9,229 nt of DNA, from positions 1 to 9,229 of the forward strand of contig CAYGDC010000019.1 in assembly GCA_964348605.1 (NCBI GenBank). The letters are read 5' to 3'. The notes beneath the pieces are model-generated. The model did not search any database, had not been told where the DNA came from, and worked only from the letters and a program-made list of their open reading frames with translations. Below, piece by piece: positions 1 to 7,178 of this stretch; within the stretch, counting starts at the first letter, position 1, and every line of letters starts with the position of its first letter. This DNA comes from JALOAR01 sp964348605 (lineage in GTDB: Bacteria > Patescibacteriota > Minisyncoccia > UBA6257 > Colwellbacteraceae). Made by a program: the position numbers and the translations under genes.

Positions 1-2212
1 CAAGTTTAATTCTTTGTGCTTCACCGCCAGAAAGAGTTGTGGCTGATTGGCCTATACTTAAATATCCTAATCCAACCTCTCCCATCGTTTTGAATTTTTT
101 ATGGAGCCAAGGAATATCATCAAAAAAAATAATTGCTTCTTCAACACTCATTTGTAAAACCTCATAAATATTTTTATTTTTGTATTCTACTTCAAGTGTT
201 TCGCGGTCAAATCTTTTGCCACGACAAATATCACATTGTACAAAAACAGTCGGCAAAAAGTGCATTTCTATCGCAATGCGGCCATTACCTTCGCAATGTT
301 CACAGCGACCGCCCGGCACATTAAAACTAAATCTTCCTTGCTTCCATCCTCTTACGCGAGCATCTGCTGTAGAAGCAAAAAGTTCTCTAATATGAGTCCA
401 TGCGCCAATATAAGTTGCTGGGTTTGAGCGTGGAGTGCGACCAATGGATGACTGGTCAATGTTAATAACGCGATTCAAATATTCTAAGCCAGTTATTGAA
501 CTCATGGCAGGATTTTTAAGATTTAGGTGATTAAATTTATTAGTCAAAGCCTTGTAAAGCACATCATAAACAAGAGTGCTTTTGCCTGACCCGGAAACGC
601 CCGTGATAGCGGTAAATCGTCCGATAGGAATTTCTACATTAATGTTTTTTAAATTATTTTCTGTAACATTCTTTAATCTCATCATTGGCGTTTTGAGATT
701 AACTGAGCGACGCGAAACAGGAGTTTCTATTTTTTTATCTCCGCGCAGATATTCTAAAGTTAAGGAAGTATGTTTTTTATTTTGTAATATATTAGGTATC
801 TCGCCTTGTGCCACAATTTCGCCTCCATGTATGCCAGCCGCAGGGCCAAAATCAACAAGATAATCCGCCGAGCGGATAGTCGCCTCATCGTGTTCCACAA
901 TAACTATTGTATTTCCAAGGTCGCGAAGGTCATGTAAGGTTTGAATAAGTTTGCCATTATCTCGCTGATGCAAGCCGATAGTTGGCTCATCAAGAATATA
1001 TAAAGCTCCAACAAGCCGAGAACCAATTTGTGAGGCAAGGCGAATGCGTTGCGCTTCTCCTCCAGAAAGAGTGCCTGCTTTGCGGTCAAGCGTTAAATAG
1101 TCCAGCCCCACATCTTTCATAAATTGGAGACGGCTTTGTATTTCTCTAAGTGGTACGGTGGCTATGCTCTTTGCTTGTTCGGGAAGACGACCAATAAGCT
1201 CATTAAAAAAAATTAAAGATTCAGTAACAGATAAAGAAGCAACTTTAGAAATATTTTCTCCATCTATAAGCACAGACAATGCTTCGGGACGAAGTCTTTT
1301 ACCAAGACAAGCATCGCAAATTTCATCTGACCATAATTCTTTAGTGCCAATGCCATGACATTTTTCACAAGCTCCGTGCGGACTATTAAAAGAAAAAAGT
1401 CTGGGCTCAATTTCAGGAAAAGAAAAAGCGTCTCTAGCACAACTTAATTTAGAAGAAAAAATCATTTCTTCTTCGCCATAAACTGCAAGCACTAAATCGT
1501 TGCCAAATTTAAGAGCAGACTCTACTGCCTCCGATAATCTTAAGCGATTATCTTTGTCAGATAGCTCCATGTTTGCAGGAAGGCGATCTATAAGTATTTC
1601 AATAAAATGCTCTCTATAGCGTTCTATTTTAATTTTTTCTCGTAGAGAGTGAGTTTTGCCATCTATACGAGCCTCGTGAAAACCATTGGAAAGAAAGTCA
1701 TAAAGTAATTGGTAATATTCGCCCTTCCTCCCTCTTACCACTGGCGCATAAATAGCAACATTATATTTTAATTTCTTGCCACAGACAGAGATAATCGCAT
1801 CAACGATTTCTTCCAAGCTCATTTTTTTTATTTTGTGTCCGCAAATAGGACAATGTGGCTCGCCGACACGCGCAAAAAGAACACGAAGATAGTCATATAT
1901 TTCGGTAATAGTGGCAACAGTAGAGCGAGGATTAGAAGAATGAGCTTTTTGGTCAATAGATATTGCTGGAGACAAACCCTCTATATCGTCAACGTCTGGC
2001 TTATCTAATTTACCTAAAAATTGACGAGCGTATGCTGATAAAGATTCTATATATCGTCTTTGGCCTTCAGCGAAGAGAGTATCAAACGCAAGAGATGATT
2101 TGCCTGAACCAGAAAGACCAGTAAAAACCGTAATTTTTCCTCGCGGTATTTCAAGATTGATGTTTTTTAGATTGTGCTCCCTAGCTCCTTTTATAATGAT
2201 TTTATCTTTCAT
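1..2212 (-). CDS. uvrA: UvrA excinuclease ABC subunit A, 3' end beyond the window
   Basis: DNA-damage-sensing ABC ATPase of nucleotide excision repair; it dimerises, loads UvrB onto lesions and leaves. The 737 codons in the window read without interruption from ATG at 2212 to the window edge. Landmarks by residue: first Walker A GLSGSGKSS at 32-40; a CPIC pair at 121-124; a zinc module with CEKC at 282-285 and CDAC at 299-302; first ABC signature LSGGEAQR at 382-389; Walker B with LYILDEPT at 404-411; second Walker A GVSGSGKST at 538-546; IGRTPRSNPATY at 590-601; second zinc module with CEHC at 637-640 and CDIC at 660-663; second signature LSGGEAQR at 727-734. The sequence is cut just after that signature, so the second Walker B and roughly 200 C-terminal residues (family about 940) are missing only because the window ends. 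The start lies 3 bp after the uvrB stop with no Shine-Dalgarno match, so translation is probably coupled to uvrB. Confidence 0.97.
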   Translation of the reverse strand, partial: MKDKIIIKGAREHNLKNINLEIPRGKITVFTGLSGSGKSSLAFDTLFAEGQRRYIESLSAYARQFLGKLDKPDVDDIEGLSPAISIDQKAHSSNPRSTVATITEIYDYLRVLFARVGEPHCPICGHKIKKMSLEEIVDAIISVCGKKLKYNVAIYAPVVRGRKGEYYQLLYDFLSNGFHEARIDGKTHSLREKIKIERYREHFIEILIDRLPANMELSDKDNRLRLSEAVESALKFGNDLVLAVYGEEEMIFSSKLSCARDAFSFPEIEPRLFSFNSPHGACEKCHGIGTKELWSDEICDACLGKRLRPEALSVLIDGENISKVASLSVTESLIFFNELIGRLPEQAKSIATVPLREIQSRLQFMKDVGLDYLTLDRKAGTLSGGEAQRIRLASQIGSRLVGALYILDEPTIGLHQRDNGKLIQTLHDLRDLGNTIVIVEHDEATIRSADYLVDFGPAAGIHGGEIVAQGEIPNILQNKKHTSLTLEYLRGDKKIETPVSRRSVNLKTPMMRLKNVTENNLKNINVEIPIGRFTAITGVSGSGKSTLVYDVLYKALTNKFNHLNLKNPAMSSITGLEYLNRVINIDQSSIGRTPRSNPATYIGAWTHIRELFASTADARVRGWKQGRFSFNVPGGRCEHCEGNGRIAIEMHFLPTVFVQCDICRGKRFDRETLEVEYKNKNIYEVLQMSVEEAIIFFDDIPWLHKKFKTMGEVGLGYLSIGQSATTLSGGEAQRIKL

Positions 2213-2215
2213 GTA

Positions 2216-4240
2216 TTAAATAATTTTTATTTTTTTCTTCATAGTGCGTCCTTTTACAGTTTTGTCTTTATGTTTGCCTAATTTTTCTTCTAAAACATGA
2301 ATTTCATCGCGTAAAACAGCAGCGAGCTCAAAATTTAAACTATCAGACGCCTCCTTCATTTCTACTTCTTTTCGTTTTAATATTTTGTCCATTTCAGAAC
2401 GAGACCTATTAATAGGGCCTAGCTCTATTGCTAAAATATCACTTGCATCTGGCAAAATATCTTTTATAGCGCGAACGACTGTTTGCGGAACAATGTTATG
2501 TTTTTTATTGTAGGCCATCTGTATTTTTCGTCTTCGGCCTGTTTCTGCTACAGCGCGCTTAACCGAACCCGTCATTACATCGGCATATAAAATAACTTCG
2601 CCATCCACATTTCTTGCGGCGCGCCCAATGGTCTGAATAAGTGACATCTCACTTCGTAAGAAACCTTCTTTGTCAGCGTCTAAAATAGCAACAAGTGATA
2701 CCTCGGGTAAATCCAGTCCTTCGCGTAATAAATTAACTCCTACTAACACATCAAACTCGCCCTTACGCAAAGCTGTTAATATTTTAATGCGTTCAAGAGT
2801 TTTAATATCGCTATGAAGATAATTAACTTTTACGCCCAATTCACGAAGATGTTCGCTTAAATCTTCCGCCATTTTTTTAGTCAGCGTTGTAACAAGAGAC
2901 CTTCTTCCTTTTTCGGTAATTATTTTTAATTTACCGATGAGGTCGTTTATCTGTCCTTTTGCTGGCAGTATGGTAACAAACGGGTCAATAATGCCAGTCG
3001 GACGAATAATTTGCTCTACTATTTGCTTAGATTCTCGCATTTCGTATTCAGCAGGAGTAGCAGAGGTATAAATAACTTCGTTTACCCTGTCTTCAAATTC
3101 TTTGTATTTAAGCGGTCTATTGTCTGAGGCAGAAGGAAGACGAAAGCCGTATTCAATAAGAGTTTTCTTTCTAGAGGCGTCGCCTTCATACATTCCACGT
3201 ATTTGCGGAACAGTCACGTGCGACTCGTCTATTACACACAAAAAATCATTTGGAAAATAATTAAGCAAAGTATCTGGCGCTTCGCCAGGATTGCGACCAG
3301 AAAGAATCCGTGAATAATTTTCAATACCGTTACAGTATCCAATTTCTCGAAGCATTGCGATGTCAGCGCGCGTTCTTCTTTCTAGTCTTTCTGCTTCAAG
3401 GAATTTTTTTTCATTTTCAAAAAAAATTAATCTTGCCTTAAGCTCGTTTTCAATATCTTTAATAGCGCGCTCACGCTCTGACGCGTCTGTAATAAAATGC
3501 TTTGCAGGAGAAATAATTATCTCAGACACGGCGGGAGTCTTGCCCGGAATAAATCCTTTGGCTGGGGAAAAAGCAAATATCTTGCCAATAGCTCCGTTTT
3601 CAGCACGAAAACTATAAATAATTTCTTCACTTGGTGGCATAATGTCCCAATTATCTCCACGAACGCGAAATGTGCCTCGTTTTAAGTCGGCGTTTGTCCG
3701 AGAAAATTGTAAACTAATTAATTTTTTCATCATTTTTTCTCTTACAAACTCGTCTCCTGTTTGAAGATAGAGGATGTTTTTTTTGTATGTTTCTGGAGCG
3801 CCAAGTCCATATATACAGGAAACAGAGGCAACAATAAGAGTATCTCTCCGAGTTAAAAGACTTGCTGTTGCCGCGTGACGCAGTTTATCTATTTCCTCAT
3901 TAATCATCGCTTCCTTGCCGATGTAGGTATCGCTTGAAGGCAGATATGCTTCTGGTTGATAGTAGTCGTAATAAGACACAAAATAATGCACGGCGTTATT
4001 CGGAAATAATTCTCGGAATTCATTGCATAATTGGGCAGCAAGAGTTTTGTTATGAGCAATAACCAAAGTTGGGCGATTAAGCTTCTCTACAACATTCGCT
4101 ATTGTGAATGTTTTTCCTGAACCAGTAACACCAAGCAGAGTTTGTTTAGAAAGTCCCTTATGGATGCCTGAAACAAGCGAATCAATCGCTTTAGGCTGGT
4201 CCCCTGCGGGCTTAAATTTTGAGATTATCTTAAAATCCAT
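2216..4240 (-). CDS. uvrB: UvrB excinuclease ABC subunit B
   Basis: Helicase-like damage-verification subunit of nucleotide excision repair; it receives DNA from UvrA and recruits UvrC. At 674 residues it is full family length. Visible parts: Walker A GVTGSGKT at 37-44; the DNA-clamping beta-hairpin region around YYDYYQPEAYLP at 90-101; YIGKEAMINEEIDKLRH at about 106-122; motif II DESH at 338-341; YTSATP at 391-396; helicase motif VI QTIGRAAR at 536-543; a C-terminal UVR motif at about 617-652 (LNFELAAVLRDEI) that would contact UvrC or UvrA. The tail after it is lysine-rich. The start is well fixed, because an in-frame TAA lies directly before the ATG. The only purine-rich stretch upstream is a GGGGA ending 13 nt before the start, too distant for a normal ribosome site. 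uvrA follows after 3 bp. No key residue appears to be missing. Confidence 0.98.
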   Translation of the reverse strand: MDFKIISKFKPAGDQPKAIDSLVSGIHKGLSKQTLLGVTGSGKTFTIANVVEKLNRPTLVIAHNKTLAAQLCNEFRELFPNNAVHYFVSYYDYYQPEAYLPSSDTYIGKEAMINEEIDKLRHAATASLLTRRDTLIVASVSCIYGLGAPETYKKNILYLQTGDEFVREKMMKKLISLQFSRTNADLKRGTFRVRGDNWDIMPPSEEIIYSFRAENGAIGKIFAFSPAKGFIPGKTPAVSEIIISPAKHFITDASERERAIKDIENELKARLIFFENEKKFLEAERLERRTRADIAMLREIGYCNGIENYSRILSGRNPGEAPDTLLNYFPNDFLCVIDESHVTVPQIRGMYEGDASRKKTLIEYGFRLPSASDNRPLKYKEFEDRVNEVIYTSATPAEYEMRESKQIVEQIIRPTGIIDPFVTILPAKGQINDLIGKLKIITEKGRRSLVTTLTKKMAEDLSEHLRELGVKVNYLHSDIKTLERIKILTALRKGEFDVLVGVNLLREGLDLPEVSLVAILDADKEGFLRSEMSLIQTIGRAARNVDGEVILYADVMTGSVKRAVAETGRRRKIQMAYNKKHNIVPQTVVRAIKDILPDASDILAIELGPINRSRSEMDKILKRKEVEMKEASDSLNFELAAVLRDEIHVLEEKLGKHKDKTVKGRTMKKKIKII

Positions 4241-4289
4241 TTACACACTAAAATCCCCGCCACTATTAAGATAGACTAGGGATAGAGTG

Positions 4290-4318
4290 AAATTAGCACT
4301 ATTTACGGCAAAAGACAA
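4290..4318 (-). promoter_or_regulatory. Candidate sigma-70-type promoter for uvrB-uvrA
   Basis: On the minus strand TTGTCT (4313-4318) and TAATTT (4290-4295) are separated by 17 bp. The -35 has four of six consensus bases; the -10 is weak. Initiation near 4283 would give a leader of about 43 nt before uvrB. It lies just after the terminator-like hairpin that follows the preceding gene, which is where a separate uvrBA promoter would be expected. No LexA-type palindrome was recognised. Inference from motif match alone. Confidence 0.3.
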
Positions 4319-4336
4319 ATTGCGATAATTAATAAT

Positions 4337-4357
4337 AAAAACTCTCACTACGCGAGA
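4337..4357 (-). terminator. Intrinsic-terminator-like hairpin after the baseplate-J-like gene
   Basis: In the minus-strand transcript TCTCGC pairs with GTGAGA across a GTA triloop, followed by GTTTTT. One of the six pairs is G-U in minus-strand RNA; in plus-strand RNA it would be an A-C mismatch, so the stem suits minus-strand transcription. It starts about 55 nt after the stop codon at 4411. It is also the second hairpin of a repeated two-hairpin module, so terminator use may be secondary. Confidence 0.55.
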
Positions 4358-4377
4358 TTTGGCATAGCCAAGCAAGA
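4337..4377 (-). repeat. Two-hairpin repeat module, copy 3
   Basis: Two abutting minimal hairpins: 4358-4372 (TTGGC, TAT loop, GCCAA on the minus strand) and 4343-4357 (TCTCGC, GTA loop, GTGAGA). Including flanks TCTTG and GTTTTT, the 41-nt minus-strand segment matches the plus-strand segment 6168-6208 at 35 of 41 positions when aligned by eye without gaps. The differences lie in stems and loops, and stem pairing is largely kept: a C-G pair in copy 2 is T-A here, and a G-C pair is G-U. The flank agreement argues for common origin rather than chance similarity of two terminators. Confidence 0.7.
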
Positions 4378-4410
4378 CATAAAAACCAAAAATTAAAACA
4401 TTCTTCTCTA

Positions 4411-6024
4411 CTAATTCAAATTAATTCTCACTCTCGCAGGGTCTTGAGGAACAGAATTAACCCAAAAGGGTGAAAAATTTACTTGAGCGTTTGAAACTCC
4501 CGGAATAGAAAAAACCGCTTCTCTTAGGTAGTGTGAATTCATGCCTAATATTTTTGTTTTAAAAGCCCCTGGGTCAAAACTTCTTGCCCAAGAGCCAGTA
4601 AATTCAAGCGGAATAGATATATGTCCAGCTACAAGATTAATAGTAGGCGCTGAAGTATATGATAAATTTTGAGAGATAAGATCATAGGAATTGGCATTGC
4701 TTTCATGAAACTTTTGGGCCATGAGAGCGATAATATCATTTTCCCTGAAGGCTGGCACTTTGGCTTCCATAATTACTCCGTAAGTAAACTCCCCTTGTTC
4801 ATTAACATCGCCTGTTACTCCTTCTCTTGTTATTGTGTAAGTAATGGCGTTTTCTATAATTTTAAGCTCCGGAGGAATAGTCATTGTAATAGAAGATCTA
4901 ATCGCATCTCTTACTTTAGTTGCTACCTCTTCTTTTGCCTGACTAATATCGCTTTCGGTTGGCACTTTTATTTCACCAATAAATCCGCCCGAAGCGCCTG
5001 TTTTAAACTCGCCATAAAATCCAGTATATCTAGGGGTTCCTTGAAATCCAGGAATCCGCAATCTTGCTACTGGACCGATGTTGTGCGCTTCCCCAGCAAT
5101 ATCTGCGATTACTTCGGCATCAATAGAAGAGGGCTGTATTTCTCCAGCAGATATTCTAGCTCCTGGCACAGTTACGGCAGAAATTGTTCGATAAATCCTG
5201 CCATCAAGCGTAGCAAAGCGCGTATTTCTTGCTAAGATTTGGGGCGACCTACTATGAGCGTTCCAGATTGTTACGGTGCCTCTAGCTCTTTGGCTAACTC
5301 TCTCTGTGCCACTTGCTGGGAAAGAGCCAATGCTGTTTTTAGAAATAGTAAATATTTGTGCTGGAATAACAGACCCCTCTTTGGAAACAGCTGTCGCTTG
5401 AGTAGAGGCAATGACATCGCCTGAAAAAGACCAGTCTGCTTTTTGTCTTTCAATTAATATCTCTACCGAAGGTAAAATAAAAAAGGCCCAGTAGCCAGCG
5501 AGAGCCAGCCCCGCACTAAAAGCTAATATTAATCCTGTTTTTTTAAACGAAAATTGACGACGAGGATTTTCTTCTGCGATCTCCTCCGTTTCAGATATCG
5601 CAGAGGTTAGTTTTTCGGTCTCTTCTTCTATCTTATTTATAGATTTGTGAAATGATGAAATCTTATTTTTTTTAAAAAAATGCTTTTTGTTTTCAGTAGT
5701 AGATTCAAGCTTAGATTTTGTTGGCACTATATCCATTAACGCTCTTCTAGAAGAAGATGATCTCCCAAACAAGCCATCCATAATTTCAAGGCCTGATGCG
5801 GACGCCATTTCTAAAATATTATTATCAACTGACTCAATAATTACTTTTTTCTTAACAGTAGTTACTTCTCTCTTAAGTAGTTTAAAATTTTTGGGATTTT
5901 CAGCGATGATTGAATTTTTAGGAAGATAAAGAATAAACTCATCTACTTCTAAGGAAATAATTTTATGAACAATAACAGCGCAAGAGTCATTTTTATTAGC
6001 GTATATTTTTTTAGTAGGCTTCAT
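4411..6024 (-). CDS. Bitopic membrane protein with baseplate-J-like outer region (Patescibacteria type)
   Basis: Function unknown; predicted envelope protein of 537 residues. Residues 1-85 form an alpha/beta-like cytoplasmic domain with LYLPKNSIIAENPKNFKLLKRE at about 32-53. Residues 86-160 are a polar Lys/Ser/Glu-rich linker. A single membrane helix spans about 164-184 (GLILAFSAGLALAGYWAFFIL), with positive charges before it, so the C-terminal 350 residues should face outward. That part resembles, from memory, baseplate-J-like proteins annotated in CPR genomes, with GTVTIWNAHSRSPQILARNTRF at about 249-270 and an ending with IPGVSNAQVNFSPFWVNSVP at about 507-526. ATG at 6024 is preferred over an in-frame TTG at 6078: the TTG version adds 18 hydrophobic residues before a natural-looking MKPTKK start. 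No Shine-Dalgarno is visible, only an A/T-rich leader. There are no other tail genes nearby, so a prophage origin is unlikely. The upstream FtsA/PilM-like protein is a plausible cytoplasmic partner. Stop codon is TAG. Confidence 0.75.
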   Translation of the reverse strand: MKPTKKIYANKNDSCAVIVHKIISLEVDEFILYLPKNSIIAENPKNFKLLKREVTTVKKKVIIESVDNNILEMASASGLEIMDGLFGRSSSSRRALMDIVPTKSKLESTTENKKHFFKKNKISSFHKSINKIEEETEKLTSAISETEEIAEENPRRQFSFKKTGLILAFSAGLALAGYWAFFILPSVEILIERQKADWSFSGDVIASTQATAVSKEGSVIPAQIFTISKNSIGSFPASGTERVSQRARGTVTIWNAHSRSPQILARNTRFATLDGRIYRTISAVTVPGARISAGEIQPSSIDAEVIADIAGEAHNIGPVARLRIPGFQGTPRYTGFYGEFKTGASGGFIGEIKVPTESDISQAKEEVATKVRDAIRSSITMTIPPELKIIENAITYTITREGVTGDVNEQGEFTYGVIMEAKVPAFRENDIIALMAQKFHESNANSYDLISQNLSYTSAPTINLVAGHISIPLEFTGSWARSFDPGAFKTKILGMNSHYLREAVFSIPGVSNAQVNFSPFWVNSVPQDPARVRINLN

Positions 6025-6079
6025 TATTTTAATTTTATTAAAAAACGAGTACAAAAAGCAAAAGTTGATAAGCAACAAG

Positions 6080-6109
6080 TCTCGCTACGCGAGATCCCGC
6101 AGAGCGGGA
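6080..6109 (-). repeat. Two-hairpin repeat module, copy 1
   Basis: Plus strand: TCTCGC-TAC-GCGAGA (6080-6094) directly followed by TCCCGC-AGA-GCGGGA (6095-6109), both perfect 6-bp stems with 3-nt loops and no spacer. Read on the minus strand it aligns with copy 2 on the plus strand: both have TTG just before, a variable first hairpin, then TCTCGC/GCGAGA as the second. Between the two copies the first stem differs at two base pairs, each changed on both sides. A further inverted pair, AAGTTG at 6062-6067 and CAACTT at 6110-6115, surrounds the module. Confidence 0.7.
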
Positions 6110-6134
6110 CAACTTACGACAGACAAAATTTGCA

Positions 6135-6169
6135 TAGAATATAGAATTTGGAATGTAGAATTTAGAATC
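6135..6169 (+). repeat. Heptanucleotide tandem repeat, five copies of TAGAATN
   Basis: Five contiguous 7-mers fill 35 bp exactly: TAGAATA, TAGAATT, TGGAATG, TAGAATT, TAGAATC. Only the third copy departs from TAGAAT, by A to G at its second base. The array lies between inverted hairpin modules and has no coding capacity. It resembles in form the short tandem heptamer repeats known from cyanobacterial intergenic DNA, but no relationship is implied. On the minus strand the unit reads NATTCTA. Confidence 0.85.
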
Positions 6170-6208
6170 TTGTCTGGCTATGCCAGATCTCGCAAAGCGA
6201 GAGTTTTT
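6168..6208 (+). repeat. Two-hairpin repeat module, copy 2
   Basis: Plus strand: TCTGGC-TAT-GCCAGA (6173-6187) abutting TCTCGC-AAA-GCGAGA (6188-6202), then GTTTTT (6203-6208). Both stems are perfect. It sits about 30 bp downstream of the FtsA/PilM-like stop, but the T-run faces the plus strand, where no gene would need it. As a terminator for the gene in front it is therefore in the wrong orientation, which favours a repeat-element reading. It is inverted relative to copies 1 and 3. Confidence 0.7.
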
Positions 6209-6229
6209 GGTCTTTGATTTTTGTTTTTT

Positions 6230-7177
6230 TTACTTATGGCACATAAGCCATCTCATTCTTCTCTTGGCTATTTTGTTCCAGGCGCTTTGCAAATCACAGT
6301 TAGACATTTCACGCAAAGCAAGGTCTGCATAGCTTATGTTGGGCAAGAAATGCATTTTAATACTGGATTCTTTGTGCGCAATATTTCGTGGATTTAATTC
6401 GCTGAGTTCGTTATTCAAAACATAAAGAGTTAGCTTATTTGCTTTTACATTATGTGCCGCGAGAGAGACTCCTTGAGAAAATTCGATAAATGGCTCACTA
6501 ATTATTCCCTTAAATGCCTTAATCATTTCAGCAGACATGTCTTCTAATGCGTAACGCCGTAATAAATCTCTCGCCGCAATATTTGAAATACTAAATTGAT
6601 GAATGAGAGAATCTAATACCGCATTTACCCCCCAATTAAAATCACTAACATATGAAATTTGGTTCTCTCCTGAAGAATAATATATGTGTGTCTGCTCTTC
6701 TGTAATATGAGCGATAGCAAATTCTTGTTTTTTAGTATCCTTTTGTAATAACCGGGCACAGGAGGCGGCTGGCTCAAGAGTAAATACAACCTCGCCTTTT
6801 TTAGGAGCTGATAATTTAATTTGCTCTGAAAGAGATCGCGTAATTAAAATTTCAACAAGTCCTACTTCAATAGTTCTTGCTGCAAAGCCAACTGGATTAA
6901 CTACAACTCCACCATCTAATTTGATATAAGATACGCGCACATCTGCCATTACTACGTCCATTTCAGATATATCTAGTCGCTTTGAAAAAAACATTCTTGC
7001 TTCATCAAATATTTTCCATATTGCTTGAGAGATGACGCTTTCTATTTCTGACTCAGTTATTTCTGAGCGCGGATTATCTCTTTTTATAGTGCGAGAAGAA
7101 TAAATGGATGTTCCGTATGGCGGAGAAACGCTTAAAACAAATTTTGCCTCTTCTATTTTTAAAAAGGAAAAAGACAT
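6230..7177 (-). CDS. FtsA/PilM-like protein lacking the N-terminal actin-fold subdomain
   Basis: No function can be assigned with certainty; 315 residues, probably cytoplasmic, with no membrane segment. Residues 39-115 look like the 1C (SHS2) subdomain of the FtsA/PilM actin-like family: TESEIESVISQA, then VSYIKLDGGVVVNPVGFAARTIEV at about 82-105, comparable to the FtsA pattern of DG, then NP-G, then an acidic strand. The first 38 residues (KFVLSVSPPYGTSIYSSRTI) match where family members are already well into the fold, so subdomain 1A with the first phosphate loop is absent. The expected second phosphate loop (family DIGGGTTD) reads HITEEQTH at 157-164, so ATP binding looks lost. The start is certain: no other start exists in frame before an upstream stop, ATG follows the alaS TAA by 1 nt, and GGA at -8 to -6 inside alaS can serve as a weak ribosome site. 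It is followed by the baseplate-J-like membrane gene. Alternative: a different SHS2-containing adaptor. Confidence 0.5.
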   Translation of the reverse strand: MSFSFLKIEEAKFVLSVSPPYGTSIYSSRTIKRDNPRSEITESEIESVISQAIWKIFDEARMFFSKRLDISEMDVVMADVRVSYIKLDGGVVVNPVGFAARTIEVGLVEILITRSLSEQIKLSAPKKGEVVFTLEPAASCARLLQKDTKKQEFAIAHITEEQTHIYYSSGENQISYVSDFNWGVNAVLDSLIHQFSISNIAARDLLRRYALEDMSAEMIKAFKGIISEPFIEFSQGVSLAAHNVKANKLTLYVLNNELSELNPRNIAHKESSIKMHFLPNISYADLALREMSNCDLQSAWNKIAKRRMRWLMCHK

Positions 7178-7178
7178 A

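Noticed and set aside
4669..5235. Plus-strand open frame of 188 codons
   Set aside because: It lies wholly inside the baseplate-J-like gene on the other strand, has no recognisable domain and reads as a Cys/Ser-rich shadow translation.
4411..6024. Prophage or contractile-injection system suggested by the baseplate-J-like region
   Set aside because: No sheath, tube, tail or lysis genes nearby; the protein has a membrane helix and a cytoplasmic domain, unlike phage gpJ, and the neighbours are housekeeping genes.
6025..6075. Promoter before the baseplate-J-like gene (TTGTAC, 17 bp, TAAAAT)
   Set aside because: The -10 would end one base before the ATG, so initiation would fall inside the gene; the region is too A/T-rich for such matches to mean much.
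6025..6078. N-terminal extension of the baseplate-J-like protein to TTG at 6078
   Set aside because: The rare TTG start and 18 hydrophobic residues right up against the repeat region are less plausible than ATG at 6024 with a normal MKPTKK beginning.
6080..6202. CRISPR-like array
   Set aside because: Repeats are 7 bp with no spacers, or hairpins without regular spacing; no cas genes are present.
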